DNA from: Tulasnella sp. 424
Lineage: Eukaryota; Basidiomycota; Agaricomycetes; Cantharellales; Tulasnellaceae
Direction: 5' to 3'
NCBI GenBank assembly: GCA_019633425.1
Contig: WSUB01000024.1
Coordinates: 1 to 64,000 of the forward strand
Length of the DNA: 64,000 nucleotides
Notes under the pieces: generated by a model
Databases searched by the model: none
Seen by the model: the letters and a program-made list of their open reading frames with translations, nothing else
What the model was told of the DNA's origin: nothing
Shown here: in pieces, positions 1-10,127 of the stretch
Position numbering within the stretch: position 1 is the stretch's first letter
Layout: each line of letters begins with the position of its first letter
Position numbers and translations under genes: made by a program

Positions 1-242
1 TAGTCCATCTCGTCGGGAGTGATGGTGGACTCGATGACAGTCCAGAAAGATGGCGTGGTTTGGATGATAGATTTCCACCTAGTGCAGACCATTGCAAGGT
101 CCTTGAATATGCTGAGGTAGCCCCCTCCTAGGTAGTAGGGCAAATTGATTGAATCACTAAGTACAGCTTCCAGTATACTGATGATGAGCTCCGGTGGAAG
201 ATCATGTATGGCCTTCGACTGAGAGTTGTGTTGTTCGATCAT
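1..242 (-). CDS. F-box domain protein, N-terminal part, cut by the window edge
   Basis: Open minus-strand frame of 80 codons from an ATG at 242 to the edge. About 13 residues in it reads DLPPELIISILEAVL, and further on VCTRWKSIIQTTPSFWTVI. This is the usual F-box-like pattern of agaricomycetes: an LPPE(L/I) helix, then V(C/S)xxW, then a TPxLW-type motif. F-box proteins recruit substrates to SCF ubiquitin ligases. The rest of the protein, normally leucine-rich, lies outside the window. The frame stays open upstream of the ATG to a TGA near 320, so an upstream exon may add residues; I could not settle a splice join. The family call is fairly safe; the exact start is not. Confidence 0.7.
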   Translation of the reverse strand, partial: MIEQHNSQSKAIHDLPPELIISILEAVLSDSINLPYYLGGGYLSIFKDLAMVCTRWKSIIQTTPSFWTVIESTITPDEMD

Positions 243-342
243 TTGTGAACAGATGTTATCAAGTGCCAGAGACGCAGAGGCATCTTCTTGAGCAATAGAT
301 CGTTTCTCTGCTCTGCTTCTAGGTTTTGGTCAGCCCGAATAA

Positions 343-1060
343 CTAGAACAGGTGTTGATCGAGCACGTACGATGGCGATGGTGCGGCGTATGCGGCAGAT
401 CGGGAACAAATCCGCTCCTCTCCATCAGAGCCAATCATGACGAGGCCGACTTTCTTCAGAGCAAGGCGGAGAGTGAAAGGCTCCGTATTTGCTGGGCGAG
501 AATGGGGCGGTAATGTGGCGTCGACGTGCTTTACCCGCATATAGTGATGAAGGAAAGCCCCCAATTTTGCGGGACAACACGAGAAATACAGTCGCAGCGT
601 TGGAGGCAACCGAATGGTTTGAAATCAAGAAGAGGCACCTGCCTTGCGTCACTGCACTCTCCTTCTCTTATGCGCCGCGTACTGGTCCCGCTCTCTTTCC
701 ATCGACCTTGACCTTGGCCGCCTTGTCCTTCCATCATCCCTATCATATCCTCTGGCCGGTGGTGAATGCGCGTACGACCTCGACCTCCTCCTGGCAGAAT
801 GATCATCGTCCCTTGGCTCTCTTTCCCGATAGTTGTGAAGTTGGCGGTGGAGAATGGGCTGGTAATGATGAAGGCCTTGAAGGAGATAGGTAGGTAAGTA
901 AGTACATCGTGAAGCTCATCCGGGAGGCGATTGCGGAAGTTTGACGAAGCGAGCAATCCGACTTCCTACTTTGGAAATACTTCAACGGCTCTTCCTTGCC
1001 CCATATATGATTGCGGCAAAAATGCCTCACAGCCCTTTGCGGTTGTGCACTGCAACCTCC
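343..1060. repeat. Dispersed non-coding repeat, inverted relative to 23270-23525
   Basis: Two parts of this stretch, about 360-470 and 925-1060, match 23420-23525 and 23270-23395 in the opposite orientation. In the second copy the two parts lie side by side; here they are separated by a piece holding a copy of the MFAP1 3' end (593-836). No conserved protein is maintained across both copies. The region is probably old duplicated intergenic or 5' DNA rather than a gene. Confidence 0.5.
593..836 (-). pseudogene. Copy of the MFAP1 3' end (RS tail, stop codon and start of 3' UTR)
   Basis: About 240 bp align with 4261-4494, the last exon end of the MFAP1 gene, in the same orientation and with roughly 80-85 percent identity by eye. 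The equivalent of the MFAP1 stop codon and about 55 bp after it are included. The arginine-serine coding pattern is recognisable, but no start, zinc knuckle or upstream exon is present. The fragment and the true gene end form direct repeats on either side of the first kinase-TPR gene. It looks like a dead gene fragment. Confidence 0.7.
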
Positions 1061-1380
1061 CTTATCTTGCGGTGCCTGACCGTGTGAGATGTTGACAAAC
1101 TCGCGACAAGACCTCAACTTCATCGCGAGAGGCGGGGGCGACCCACCGCTACGGGACTAGTGCGGCGTGCCCATGATTAACCTTGCGAAGAAGGGCAGGC
1201 AGAGATACAACCTGTCCCGGTGGTGAAGACTCATTCTCATTCCCCTCCCTGTGTACGATCTACTACCCACTCCCCCGTAAACACTCCATCAGCTTCCCCC
1301 CTCCCTCTTACTCTCTCCAAATCCCGTCCACGAGCAGCGAATCTTATCTTCACCTAGCATCGTCCTGTTTAAAACATCCT

Positions 1381-4001
1381 ATGCCAACAGACGAAAACCA
1401 CGATGCCGGCCCTTCCGCTGTGCCTGAGTCACCGTCAAATTCGAACCACGATGCTTCCTCCGGTGGATTCCTGCCAAGCGCTAAGCTGGTACGTCCTTCC
1501 CGAGTCTCAAAGCTGAGCAAGATCAGTGACTCACCAAACCATTTTTTTGCATAGAGGGAGAAGCTCAGCAAACTCGCGGATCGACGAATTGATATCTCTT
1601 CTATCGAATTCCCCAACGACGCACGCAAGTTCTCTGGAGCAAGTGCGACAGTTTCGCAAGCCTTCTTGGTCCCTTCCTCCGGTGCCGAAAGTGTCACCGG
1701 TCAAACCAGTCCGACTAAAAACAAAGGTCTCAACGTACCTGGTCCTGCTGGAGAAGCGTCTCCCCAGCGGAAGGTTGGTACCAGCCCTTTCTGCCGATTG
1801 ACACTGACGACCAGCGGCTCAACAATTCAACCTCGTATATAGGCTGTCGCTGTCAAGAAAATGAAGATATCCGGTGACCCAGCGCGGGTATTGGGGGTAA
1901 GGAGACTCCGGCGAATCGCGTAGGCGTTTCAGCGCTAAGGTCTTTCGGTTCAGTTGACACTTAGGGAAGCGGAATTTCTGGTCGGACTTTCTCATGGAAA
2001 CGTCATTAAACTAGAAGGATTCGTCGAGGACTTGTCAAAGGAAGTAGTGTGGCTGGTCTTCCCTTGGGAGGAGAACGGAACCTTGAAGGACTTTATCGCC
2101 TCAGCCGAGTGGGAAATCCCAGAGCGAATCTGGCTTGTACGATGGAACTACTTCCTTTCGATCCACCTCTAACAGTTTAAATTGCAGATTAGCGATGTGG
2201 CTGAAGGAGTCGAATACCTCCATAGCCGACAACCCCCCATCCGCCACGGCGACCTCAAATCCGTACGTTCTGAGAGCATCATATTGAACCACTGGCCAAC
2301 ATCACTCTGACCTTTCAGATAAACATATTGGTCAACTCCGAGTTCCGTGCGGTCATTACTGACTTTGGATCCGCTCGCCATCAAACAACCGAGGATCCAG
2401 CCAAGGAGACGAGTCAAACTGGAAACAAACCGCAACCAGCCCTGTCGCTCGAAGCAACGTCCTGCGGTCCGACCAATACCCTGTGCATAACACTGACAGG
2501 AGAACATTTCACTCTTCGTTGGGCTGCTCCGGAACTGTTGAACGAGGAGGAAGCTACCCTTGCGTGCGATATCTGGGCATTGGGATTTGTAATGTACGAG
2601 GTAAAGCTCAGGTTCTATCATATTCACGATCGAGTCTCACACGCGCCCCGGAATAGGTGATGACCGACTCGATTCCTTTCCAAGACGTCATCAACGACAA
2701 CGCTGTTATCGTTCGGGTCGTCAAGGGAGATCTCCCTTCTATCACCGACAATGCTCGCATGTTATTGATTCAGGCACTCTGTTCCCTCATGCTTGCGTGC
2801 TGGAGCATCGACCCGGAAAAACGACCGACTGCTGGGACTTGCAGAGAGTCAATCGAATGGATGGCGAGTAATGCTAACTTTGGGTAAAGTACATGCAGTT
2901 GACCAAAGTTTGATATAGCCTATGATTAGGCCAGGCCCGATACGGACGGCAGACGCAGCGGCTTATAGAGCTCGCTCACCCACGCTTCTCATGAAACTGG
3001 GAGACATGTACCGGCGGCAGGGTGACTATCTGAATGCGTCGGACTTCTTTACCAAGGCTCTGGATGGCTACAGCCTAATTAGCGACAACAAAGGAAAGGC
3101 AGAGGCACTGGATAAGCTGGCAGAAGTGCATCGGCTTCGGTCGGAGTACACCCAGGCCATCACATTCTACTCCAAGGCCCTAGACATCCGCACCGACATT
3201 GGCGACAGGGAAGGAAGAGCCTCCGCTCTTTGGGGTCTCGCTGAGGCGCATCGGTTTCGATCGGAGTACAGCCAGGCCATCACATTCTATTCCGAGGCCC
3301 TAGACATCCGCACCTCCATCGGCGACAAGCAAGGGAGAGCCGACGCTCTTTGGGGTCTCGCTGAGATGCATCGGCTTCGAGGGGAGTACAGCCAGGCCAT
3401 CACATTCTACTCCGAGGCCCTAGACATCCGCACCTCCATCGGCGACAGGCAAGGGAGAGCCGACGCTCTTTGGGGTCTCGCTGCGGTACATCAGCGTCGA
3501 AAAGAGTACAGCCAGGCGATCGCATTCTACTCCGAGGACCTAGACATCCGCACCTCCATCGGCCACAGGCGAGGGAGAGCCGACGCTCTGCAGGGGCTCG
3601 CTGACGTGCATCGACTTCGGAACGAGTACGGCCAGGCGATCGTATTCTACTCCGAGGCCCTAGACATCTGCACCGACATCGGCGACAGGTCCGGAAGAGC
3701 CTTTACTTTGCGGAATCTTGCCCGCGTCTATCGGTCCCAAAACAAGTATGGCGAAGCCATCACGCTCCTTTCAGAGGCCTTGGAAATCGATACCGATACC
3801 GGGGACCGATACGGCAGAGCTCACTCTCTGTTGGGCCTTGCTGACGTGCAACGCGATCAGGGGAACTACGGGGACGCAATTGGCCCTTATACAGAAGCTG
3901 CAGAAGTCTTCGAACAAATCGGAGTACCCGGAAATGCCGCTTACGCTTCGAACCAAGCTGCTGAAGCCCGTCGACTATCCCCGAGAGAAGAAGCTACTTG
4001 A
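1381..4001 (+). CDS. TKL-like protein kinase with C-terminal TPR array, copy 1
   Basis: Predicted cytoplasmic protein kinase of about 740 residues. The start ATG at 1381 opens a Ser/Pro-rich head; small introns follow (1489-1554, 1774-1842, 1897-1953 and others). The kinase core has a degenerate glycine loop (GASATVSQAFL), the ATP-binding lysine in AVAVKKMK, the alpha-C glutamate in REAEFL, catalytic loop HGDLKSINIL, DFGSAR and WAAPELL, so catalytic residues are all present and activity is likely. The last exon holds eight 40-residue TPR-type repeats (pattern LWGLAEVHRxRxEYSQAI) as in kinesin light chain-type TPRs, probably for partner binding. The splice into the TPR exon uses a TTAG acceptor at about 2931. 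A second copy lies inverted at 16820-19442. The substrate is unknown. Alternative: kinase and TPR parts as separate proteins, unlikely because the frames join cleanly. Confidence 0.85.
2980..3955 (+). repeat. 120-bp tandem repeats encoding TPR units
   Basis: Eight consecutive 120-bp units, each coding for 40 residues, make up the last kinase-TPR exon. Units three to five (about 3240-3600) are almost identical at DNA level, while the outer units have diverged. This suggests recent unit exchange or conversion inside the gene. The inverted paralogue also has eight units. Confidence 0.8.
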
Positions 4002-4316
4002 TAGTTATCAGAGGCATTCGAGATTTGATTCGAGTCGGAAGTCCAAGTCACGCAGGCGACGCGCGAATTTCATTCTTGTATGGCCTGTTGATCGAACGGC
4101 TCACTCCTCGTGTTGACCGTCTTTCGTTACACGCTTAAATATATGACGTTCCCATGTATATTATTGGTCTTGGGACGGATACAAGCGAACTTCTGAGCGC
4201 GCGTAGCCGTTCAGGATCTCAGCATCACTTGCTTTAATTAGACAGTTCACGGCCCATCTTCACAGCGTTGGAGACAACAGAATGCTTTGAAATCCATAGG
4301 AGGCACCGGTCCTTCG
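4002..4316. other. Convergent intergenic gap
   Basis: The gap lies between the kinase-TPR stop and the MFAP1 stop. About 80 bp after the kinase stop still match the 3' flank of the second kinase copy; the part from 4261 matches the fragment at 593. I see no gene. Confidence 0.6.
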
Positions 4317-6305
4317 TCACTGCACCCTCCTTCTCTTATCCGCCGCGTACTGGTCCCGCTCCCTGTCCATCGACCTTGACCTTGATCGCCGTCTCCGCCC
4401 ATCATCCCTCTCATATCCCCTGCGCGGTGGTGAATACGACCTCGACCTCCTCCTCGCCGCACAATCATCGTCCCTTGGCCCTCTGTCCCGATCGTACCCC
4501 CGGTCTCGATCATCACGACGTCGATCATCGCGGTAGCCTCCCCCTCGTGAATCACGATAATCCCTCCTGTCGTCCCTTCGGGGAGGTGGTCCTCGGTCGT
4601 CTCGGTCTTTCCACGAACCGCCGCCGCCTCGATCGTTCCGGCTACTCTCCTCTTGCGCTTGTCGACTCCCGATTCCGAACCTCTTGGTCGGTGGACCAGC
4701 AACGCTGTTCGAGCCCGTTGCAGCGTCAGGTCCACCTTCGCCACCGTTGACCGGATTCGAAGGGCAGTCTAAATAAGGGGAGCGGGTCGAACGGGCTTGA
4801 TTAGAAACACGAAAGGTCCCGTAGTCTACAGTCAGTCAAGACCCTCACCTTTTTTTAGATGAGGCCCGCCGCAAATGAAGCAGCTCGCCCCTCCTCCCTT
4901 CCCATCGGTTCCCACTCGAGTCGTATCCTGGTCCGCCAAGTGCGTATATTTCGTCCGACTCCTCTTGCCAAAGTCTTTGACCTGCATGACCTTCGGCAAC
5001 ATGGATATATCGAGCGTCGATTCGGTAGCTTCAGTGTAGTCGTGTCGTTTGAGGATCTCCGAATCCTATTAAAAACGCCCCCGAGGGTAGGATCAGCACC
5101 AGCCCGGAAAATAGTAATAATGAGAAACAGAACAGAGTAGCGTACCTGGTGGAAAGCACCCTTGTGATAGTACTTTTGCAAGAATTTCTGCTGTCCCTTG
5201 GGTTTTTCCTCTCTCAACTTTTTAGCTCGTTCCAGATCCTCCTTCAAACGCTGCTCCTCCGGCATTGCCCGTCTCCGTTCGATTTCCTCCCTCTCCAACT
5301 CCCGAGCTCGTTGCGCTTCCTTGTCCCGTTTGATTCGACCAAGTTCGCGGAGACGCCATGCTTCGAACTCGCCTTGGGTGTCGAGACCGTCCGTATCGTC
5401 GACGTCGGGGATGATGTCTTCAGCTTCCTCTATTTAAATAATCGCGGGTGTCAACGACACTCCAGAAGAAGAAAAATTAAACAGAGCTTACTTTCTGCCA
5501 GTTCCCTCTTGATGCTCTCAGCAACCAGGTTGTGGCTGTCTTTCTTCTTTTGTTCAGCCTCTCGTTCTCGTTTCGCTATCGCCTCTTCACTATTGGGGTC
5601 ATCTTCCTCTCGTTCCACGACGGTCACTCGGCTACGTCTGTAAAGGCATTCGAAGTCCGTCAGAACCAATCACAGCAGAGCTGGGGCAAGTCGAATCCTT
5701 ACTTTGGTACGAAAACGGGACGGAACTGAAGTTTGGGCTTCACTTCCTCTTCTTCCTCTTCCTCTGAGGACTCCTCTTCGCTGGAGCCTGACTGAATGGA
5801 AAACAAGTTAGAAGGTTCGGGAGAGGGCCTATTTCCCTGAGGAATGATTTGAACGATTGTTCACCTCTTCCTCTTCGTCCTCTTCTTCCGACGTTTCTTC
5901 TGATTCTACGAGAGACGAAAGCGGTAATGGTTAGCTCTGAGAGTCTACTCAGTGACCATTATATCGCTTCCTCTGACCTTCTTCTTCCATAATCGTCCTC
6001 CCACTTTCCTCCTTCCCAGCAACGATCACTTTGCCCCGCTCATCGATATTGACGTCCTTCAACGCTACGTTCATCGCCCCCATCTTCTTCTTCAGTTTCT
6101 GCTTCTGCGCCGGCTCGTCCCCACCGACAGCTCCTAGAGGCATGTCCTCTGGCAGCTCTTCTTCATCCACCTGCTGCTGCTGCTCGTCGTCTTCGTCTGA
6201 ATCCGAAAGTTGTGCGGCATCGGCGCCTTTTGGAGCTTTGCCCTTCCAGTACCGTTGAGCTGGTCGTGCTATTCGTGGAGCGGGCTTTCGGGGTGCTGTC
6301 GACAT
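4317..6305 (-). CDS. MFAP1: MFAP1 (microfibrillar-associated protein 1) homologue with zinc-knuckle and RS-rich tail
   Basis: Nuclear spliceosome factor, a component of the B complex in other eukaryotes. ATG at 6305 starts [20 protein letters not shown]; an acidic Ser/Glu region follows, then the diagnostic MFAP1 core: [58 protein letters not shown] and [12 protein letters not shown]. After the core comes [14 protein letters not shown], a CX2CX3HX4C zinc-knuckle-like motif split by an intron (about 4772-4850), then an Arg/Asp/Gly/Ser tail with RSRS runs ending at a TGA at 4317. Human MFAP1 ends shortly after the core, so the knuckle and RS tail are a fungal addition. Several short introns lie in the acidic part. 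The family call is secure; the inner intron borders are less so. Confidence 0.9.
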
Positions 6306-7916
6306 GATGGGGAGGGGCGGAGAAGGTGGTGGTCCAAGTCGAAATTCCCAGTAACGTCGGACATGTCCGCGCAGGAGTGACAATAACGAGAGATTCCGCT
6401 CGAGCTCGGTAACCTCTCCCCAGCTGCCTTGCAATTCTGGAGGGCGCAAACTCACCAGCTGACCGCGAGCGTATATCGCGCCACAATGCTTCCTATCTGC
6501 TATGAGAGATACCTGCGCTATTTGTCTCTGTATGTCGTAAGGCGTGTCAGCACGGTCGCGTTCGCAGATTCGGCACAGGAGACTTGATTGCAACTTCCCT
6601 CGCTCTGTTTCCCGGTATTACTATGTATAAATCAACGCAGTTGAGATACCCGATATTTCCGAGCTAGCCGGTACTTCTCGCTTGCGCATGTGTCTTCTCG
6701 ATTGAACGGCATTGAGAAACGATACCGTATCTGTTGCCCGCCCCGTTGGGATCGCTCAGAAACGCCGCAAAGACCTGCGGGTGAGGAAGACAATAGCTAG
6801 GCGTCACATGGACGCGGTTCAAATATCTCCGTGAGGTTATTTCCGGTGTTTCTCTCGCAGTTGCCTCAAATTGCCCGCACTGTGCAAGTGAACGCCAAGG
6901 TGATCTTCCCCAGGACACGTTTGACAGCCCCTGGGGCAGTCAAAATCCTTTTATTCACCTTTCCTGTCTCCCTAAATAGAAGGAAAGCCGGCAATTTTAC
7001 GATGCGGTGGTGGGGCATCCCCGGTCAACTAGTCGTTGGTAAGCTTCGGATCGTAGTCTGGTGCCCTTGACTGGATTTCCATGGGAATCAGCGCCATGCT
7101 TTGAACAAAAATCGGCATTGTTTTCTCAGCCATAAGTACTGCGAGTTGCGATGATTTCGCTGTTGGTGTCTGGCGGCAAAGGACAAGGGGGTCTCCTTAC
7201 GCCCTGAGCTTGGCAAGAACCTAAATATGGACAGGCCTGTCTCAGTACTGCGTCATTAGGGCCGGCGGCGTTGTTCACGCTTTTGTTCGTGCCGTTATTC
7301 TGCCGAACTACTCCCTGAACACGGCGCGATTGCGACCTAAATCGAGCCATCCACAGCCGTAAGACCCTGGCTTGGTGTGCCGTCACGTTTCCCGCTGTCA
7401 TTTTTCACTTCATTTCCCCCTGCCCCCGACGACGTCCAAGGTGTCGATGACGAGGGTGAAAGAGTTGTTGGGAGTGCAGACAGTGAGGAATCTCATGGAG
7501 GGCAACGCTCGATGACGCAAGGTTTCACCATTTCAAACTCCGCCTCCCGCGTCGTTGGGAACGCCTTGGTCGATGGGTGGACCCCTGCGCCGGAGTGTGA
7601 GGGAGAGCAGCGAGCTCAACATCTGGAAGCAACTGTGGATTTGTACGAACCCGACTGCGTTGCAAGGCACCCAGATGTATTTGTAATTTATCCATGGGTG
7701 AGTACGAACGTTGAGGGCTTTTCCGGTTCAGCGTGAGATTCCAAGTTTGCCAACGACCCTGCGACTGAGAAGCGACCCCCCCCCCCCTTCATCGTCGCAG
7801 TCCATCTTCCAACGACCACACACACACTCTCTTTTTTCCCCTCACCCACTCTCTTTTTAATACCCATTCCATTCCTTCGCTCTTGACTGCCAGTCCCTTT
7901 GCAGTCCAGCGACCCG
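6306..7916. other. Long divergent intergenic region
   Basis: It separates the MFAP1 start and the start of the membrane protein gene, so it should hold both promoters. Open frames here show no conserved pattern or consistent splice sites. A poly-C run lies at about 7780, and a CT-rich stretch at about 7800-7880 precedes the downstream gene. I see no gene. Confidence 0.6.
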
Positions 7917-9481
7917 ATGGCAGTCAGCACTCCAGTCATCATCTCGGTCACCATCGGGGCTGTCCTCGTCCTCTCTGTGGCCCTGGTCACCATTGTTAGG
8001 TGGGCAAGTACCAAGCCAAGCACTCAGCTTCCTCCGCCAAGATCTGCTGCCCTCCTTTCGCCCTACTGGGCCAACCAACAACGCTACTCCACGCACTTTG
8101 GCGGGCCAGTCGACATCTACGAAGAGGAGAGAAAGCTTACTGGCAAAGGCAGCGGGGTCTTCAACCCGTACGTGGACTACTCTACCAGCAACGTATCCGA
8201 CAGCTCGCTCTACCGTGGAACCAAAACCCCAGACGGCGACCGAACTCCAAACTCTGGCGTATCGTTCGGGCACGAAAACGTCGGACCGCAATCGGAGCAA
8301 CACCATCTTACCCCGCCGCTTCAACCCAACGAGCTCGGCGAGATCTCCCTCAACTCTCCTAACCCCCCACGACAGCGTCCCACCTCCCTGCAATTCGTCA
8401 ACGGAAGCCCAGTCGTGCGTCCTCCTGCTGGAAATTTTGGCCCGAATGGATCGACGACAACGGTAGGCGGTGGCGCTCCACAAGCCGCCGCAACGGACCC
8501 TCAACAGAACGCTCTTCCTCCCTCCGCATTCTCGCACATGCATCCCTCCCCACCCAGGCCGTTCTCAACCTCATCTCGCTCTCGGCACAGCATCGCCGGC
8601 CCGCCGCCGCCCATCGCACAACCTCCACCTTCGTTCTACCAGACCAAGCAAGACCGGCGTGCCTCACGAATGTCCATGCTCTCGACGTACTCCTCCTCGG
8701 GATACACGTACGACCCGCGTCGCTCGTCGGTCACCTCGATGATCCGCGGACCGCCACACAAGTCGAATATGCAGATCGTTTTGCCAGCGCCTCTGGCTGC
8801 AACTGCTGCGTCTGGTCCCGGAATAGGCTTCCCCGGAAATAACATCGGCAACGCTCACGATGCCGAAGATAGCGCCTTCCGCAGAAATCAAAGGCGCCAT
8901 AGCAGGGTCGATCTCTGGACGGAGACTAATAATATTGCCCGGTCAAAGAGTCCGCTGGCCGATTTTTCTGCCGCCGCAGATTCCGGGAGCCGAAGCAATC
9001 GAAGACCAAGTCTAGGATCGGAAAAGTCTGGTCGCTCTCTGGAACTTGGTAAGTCTAATATACGGCACTTATGTTATCGTTGTCTCGGGAACTGCGGAAC
9101 TAACTATAAAATCTTACTTTGCCCCTTTCGGATCTGGTAAAAATAGCAAACTCCGGTCAATTCATGCATATGCAACCGCCTCCCCCACTCCCCGCAGCTT
9201 CATCACGATCCCTGCTCACTTCATCTCCAACCCCGAATTCTTCATCTAGCGCTTTGCCGCCAATGTCCTCCGCGATGACCACCCCTCAACTGTCGACGGA
9301 AATAGTGCACGAGAAACACGCTAGCTCGTCCGACGCGCACAGCACGAGCACCTCGAACAATGCAGTACCAGTTGATGATTCCAAGCCGCCGCCGCCCCCT
9401 CAGCCTCAGAATGTAGTGAAATCGGACAATTTGCCAAGTATACCCTCTTTACCGGCTATAGAACCCACCAAGGACATTTAA
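7917..9481 (+). CDS. Single-pass membrane protein with long disordered Ser/Pro-rich tail
   Basis: Family not recognised. The ATG at 7917 is the first in frame. Residues 5-27 (PVIISVTIGAVLVLSVALVT and onward) form one strong membrane helix with only four residues before it, followed by an Arg and a tail of about 470 residues rich in Ser, Pro, Asn and Arg (SFYQTKQDRRASRMSM, RRSSVTSMIRG, RRPSLGSEKSGRS). The tail has many RxxS and SP sites, as in phosphorylated cytoplasmic tails. One intron of about 97 nt (9051-9146, donor GTAAGT, acceptor ATAG) joins GAACTTG to CAAACTCC in frame. The last exon holds poly-Pro runs and ends PAIEPTKDI. The layout suggests a signal-anchor plasma-membrane or cell-wall sensor-like protein, which is inference only. 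Confidence 0.75.
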
Positions 9482-10127
9482 CAGAACCCTCTTATTCATT
9501 TTTCGGTCGCTTTTTTGTCAAAAAGCCCCTTTGCATATCCCTTTTATTCGCTGTCTATACTCTTTTTGTTTTTCAGCACGTTCCGGACTTGATGATCTTG
9601 TGGCCGTGGTATTTTTGTTCTAGATGTTCATAATGCGTTCCTCATGTGGACGTCACACTTGTCGTTTCCCCCCCTCACCCTGTTGCATCCCCCCCCCCCC
9701 CATTCACGCACTAGATTGCTACCGCAACATACATAAAATCCCTCCTACTCTTTCTGTTAACTTCCGTTGTCGTTCACTGTCTATGTGTACCACTACCACA
9801 ACGATCACTGACTCGGGCTCTGGTTCGGGTGCATGGCACGTAACACGTTGGACCTGCGTTACAAACTCCAGGAGCTGAGGATTCCTGGGTGCATTTCCCG
9901 ACACACGCTGATTGAAACGACCAGGTTCACGAATGGTCATCAAAGAGCAGCAGCCACTTCGTGTTGGAAGTCCTATCTATGTATATGTACAAAACTGTGA
10001 ATGAATGCGTCCTGCAAATGTCTGTAGGATATTAATATACTTGGATGGGATATCGAAAAGAACGAACTGCATAACGACGCATGCCAAAAGTGGCAAGAAG
10101 GGGAAAAAGAAAAAGAGAGTGCACGGA
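9482..10127. other. Convergent intergenic gap
   Basis: 3' flanks of the membrane protein gene and the GH79 gene. It is T-rich after 9490 and has a poly-C run at about 9688-9700. I see no gene. Confidence 0.6.

Noticed and set aside
343..609. Minus-strand frame before the F-box gene as its first exon
   Set aside because: The plausible 52-nt intron leads out of frame with the F-box exon, and the stretch is repeated at 23420 without an F-box gene.
4247..4744. Arg/Gly-rich minus-strand frame beginning [11 protein letters not shown]
   Set aside because: It is one frame off the true MFAP1 tail, which follows from splicing after the zinc knuckle and ends at 4317.
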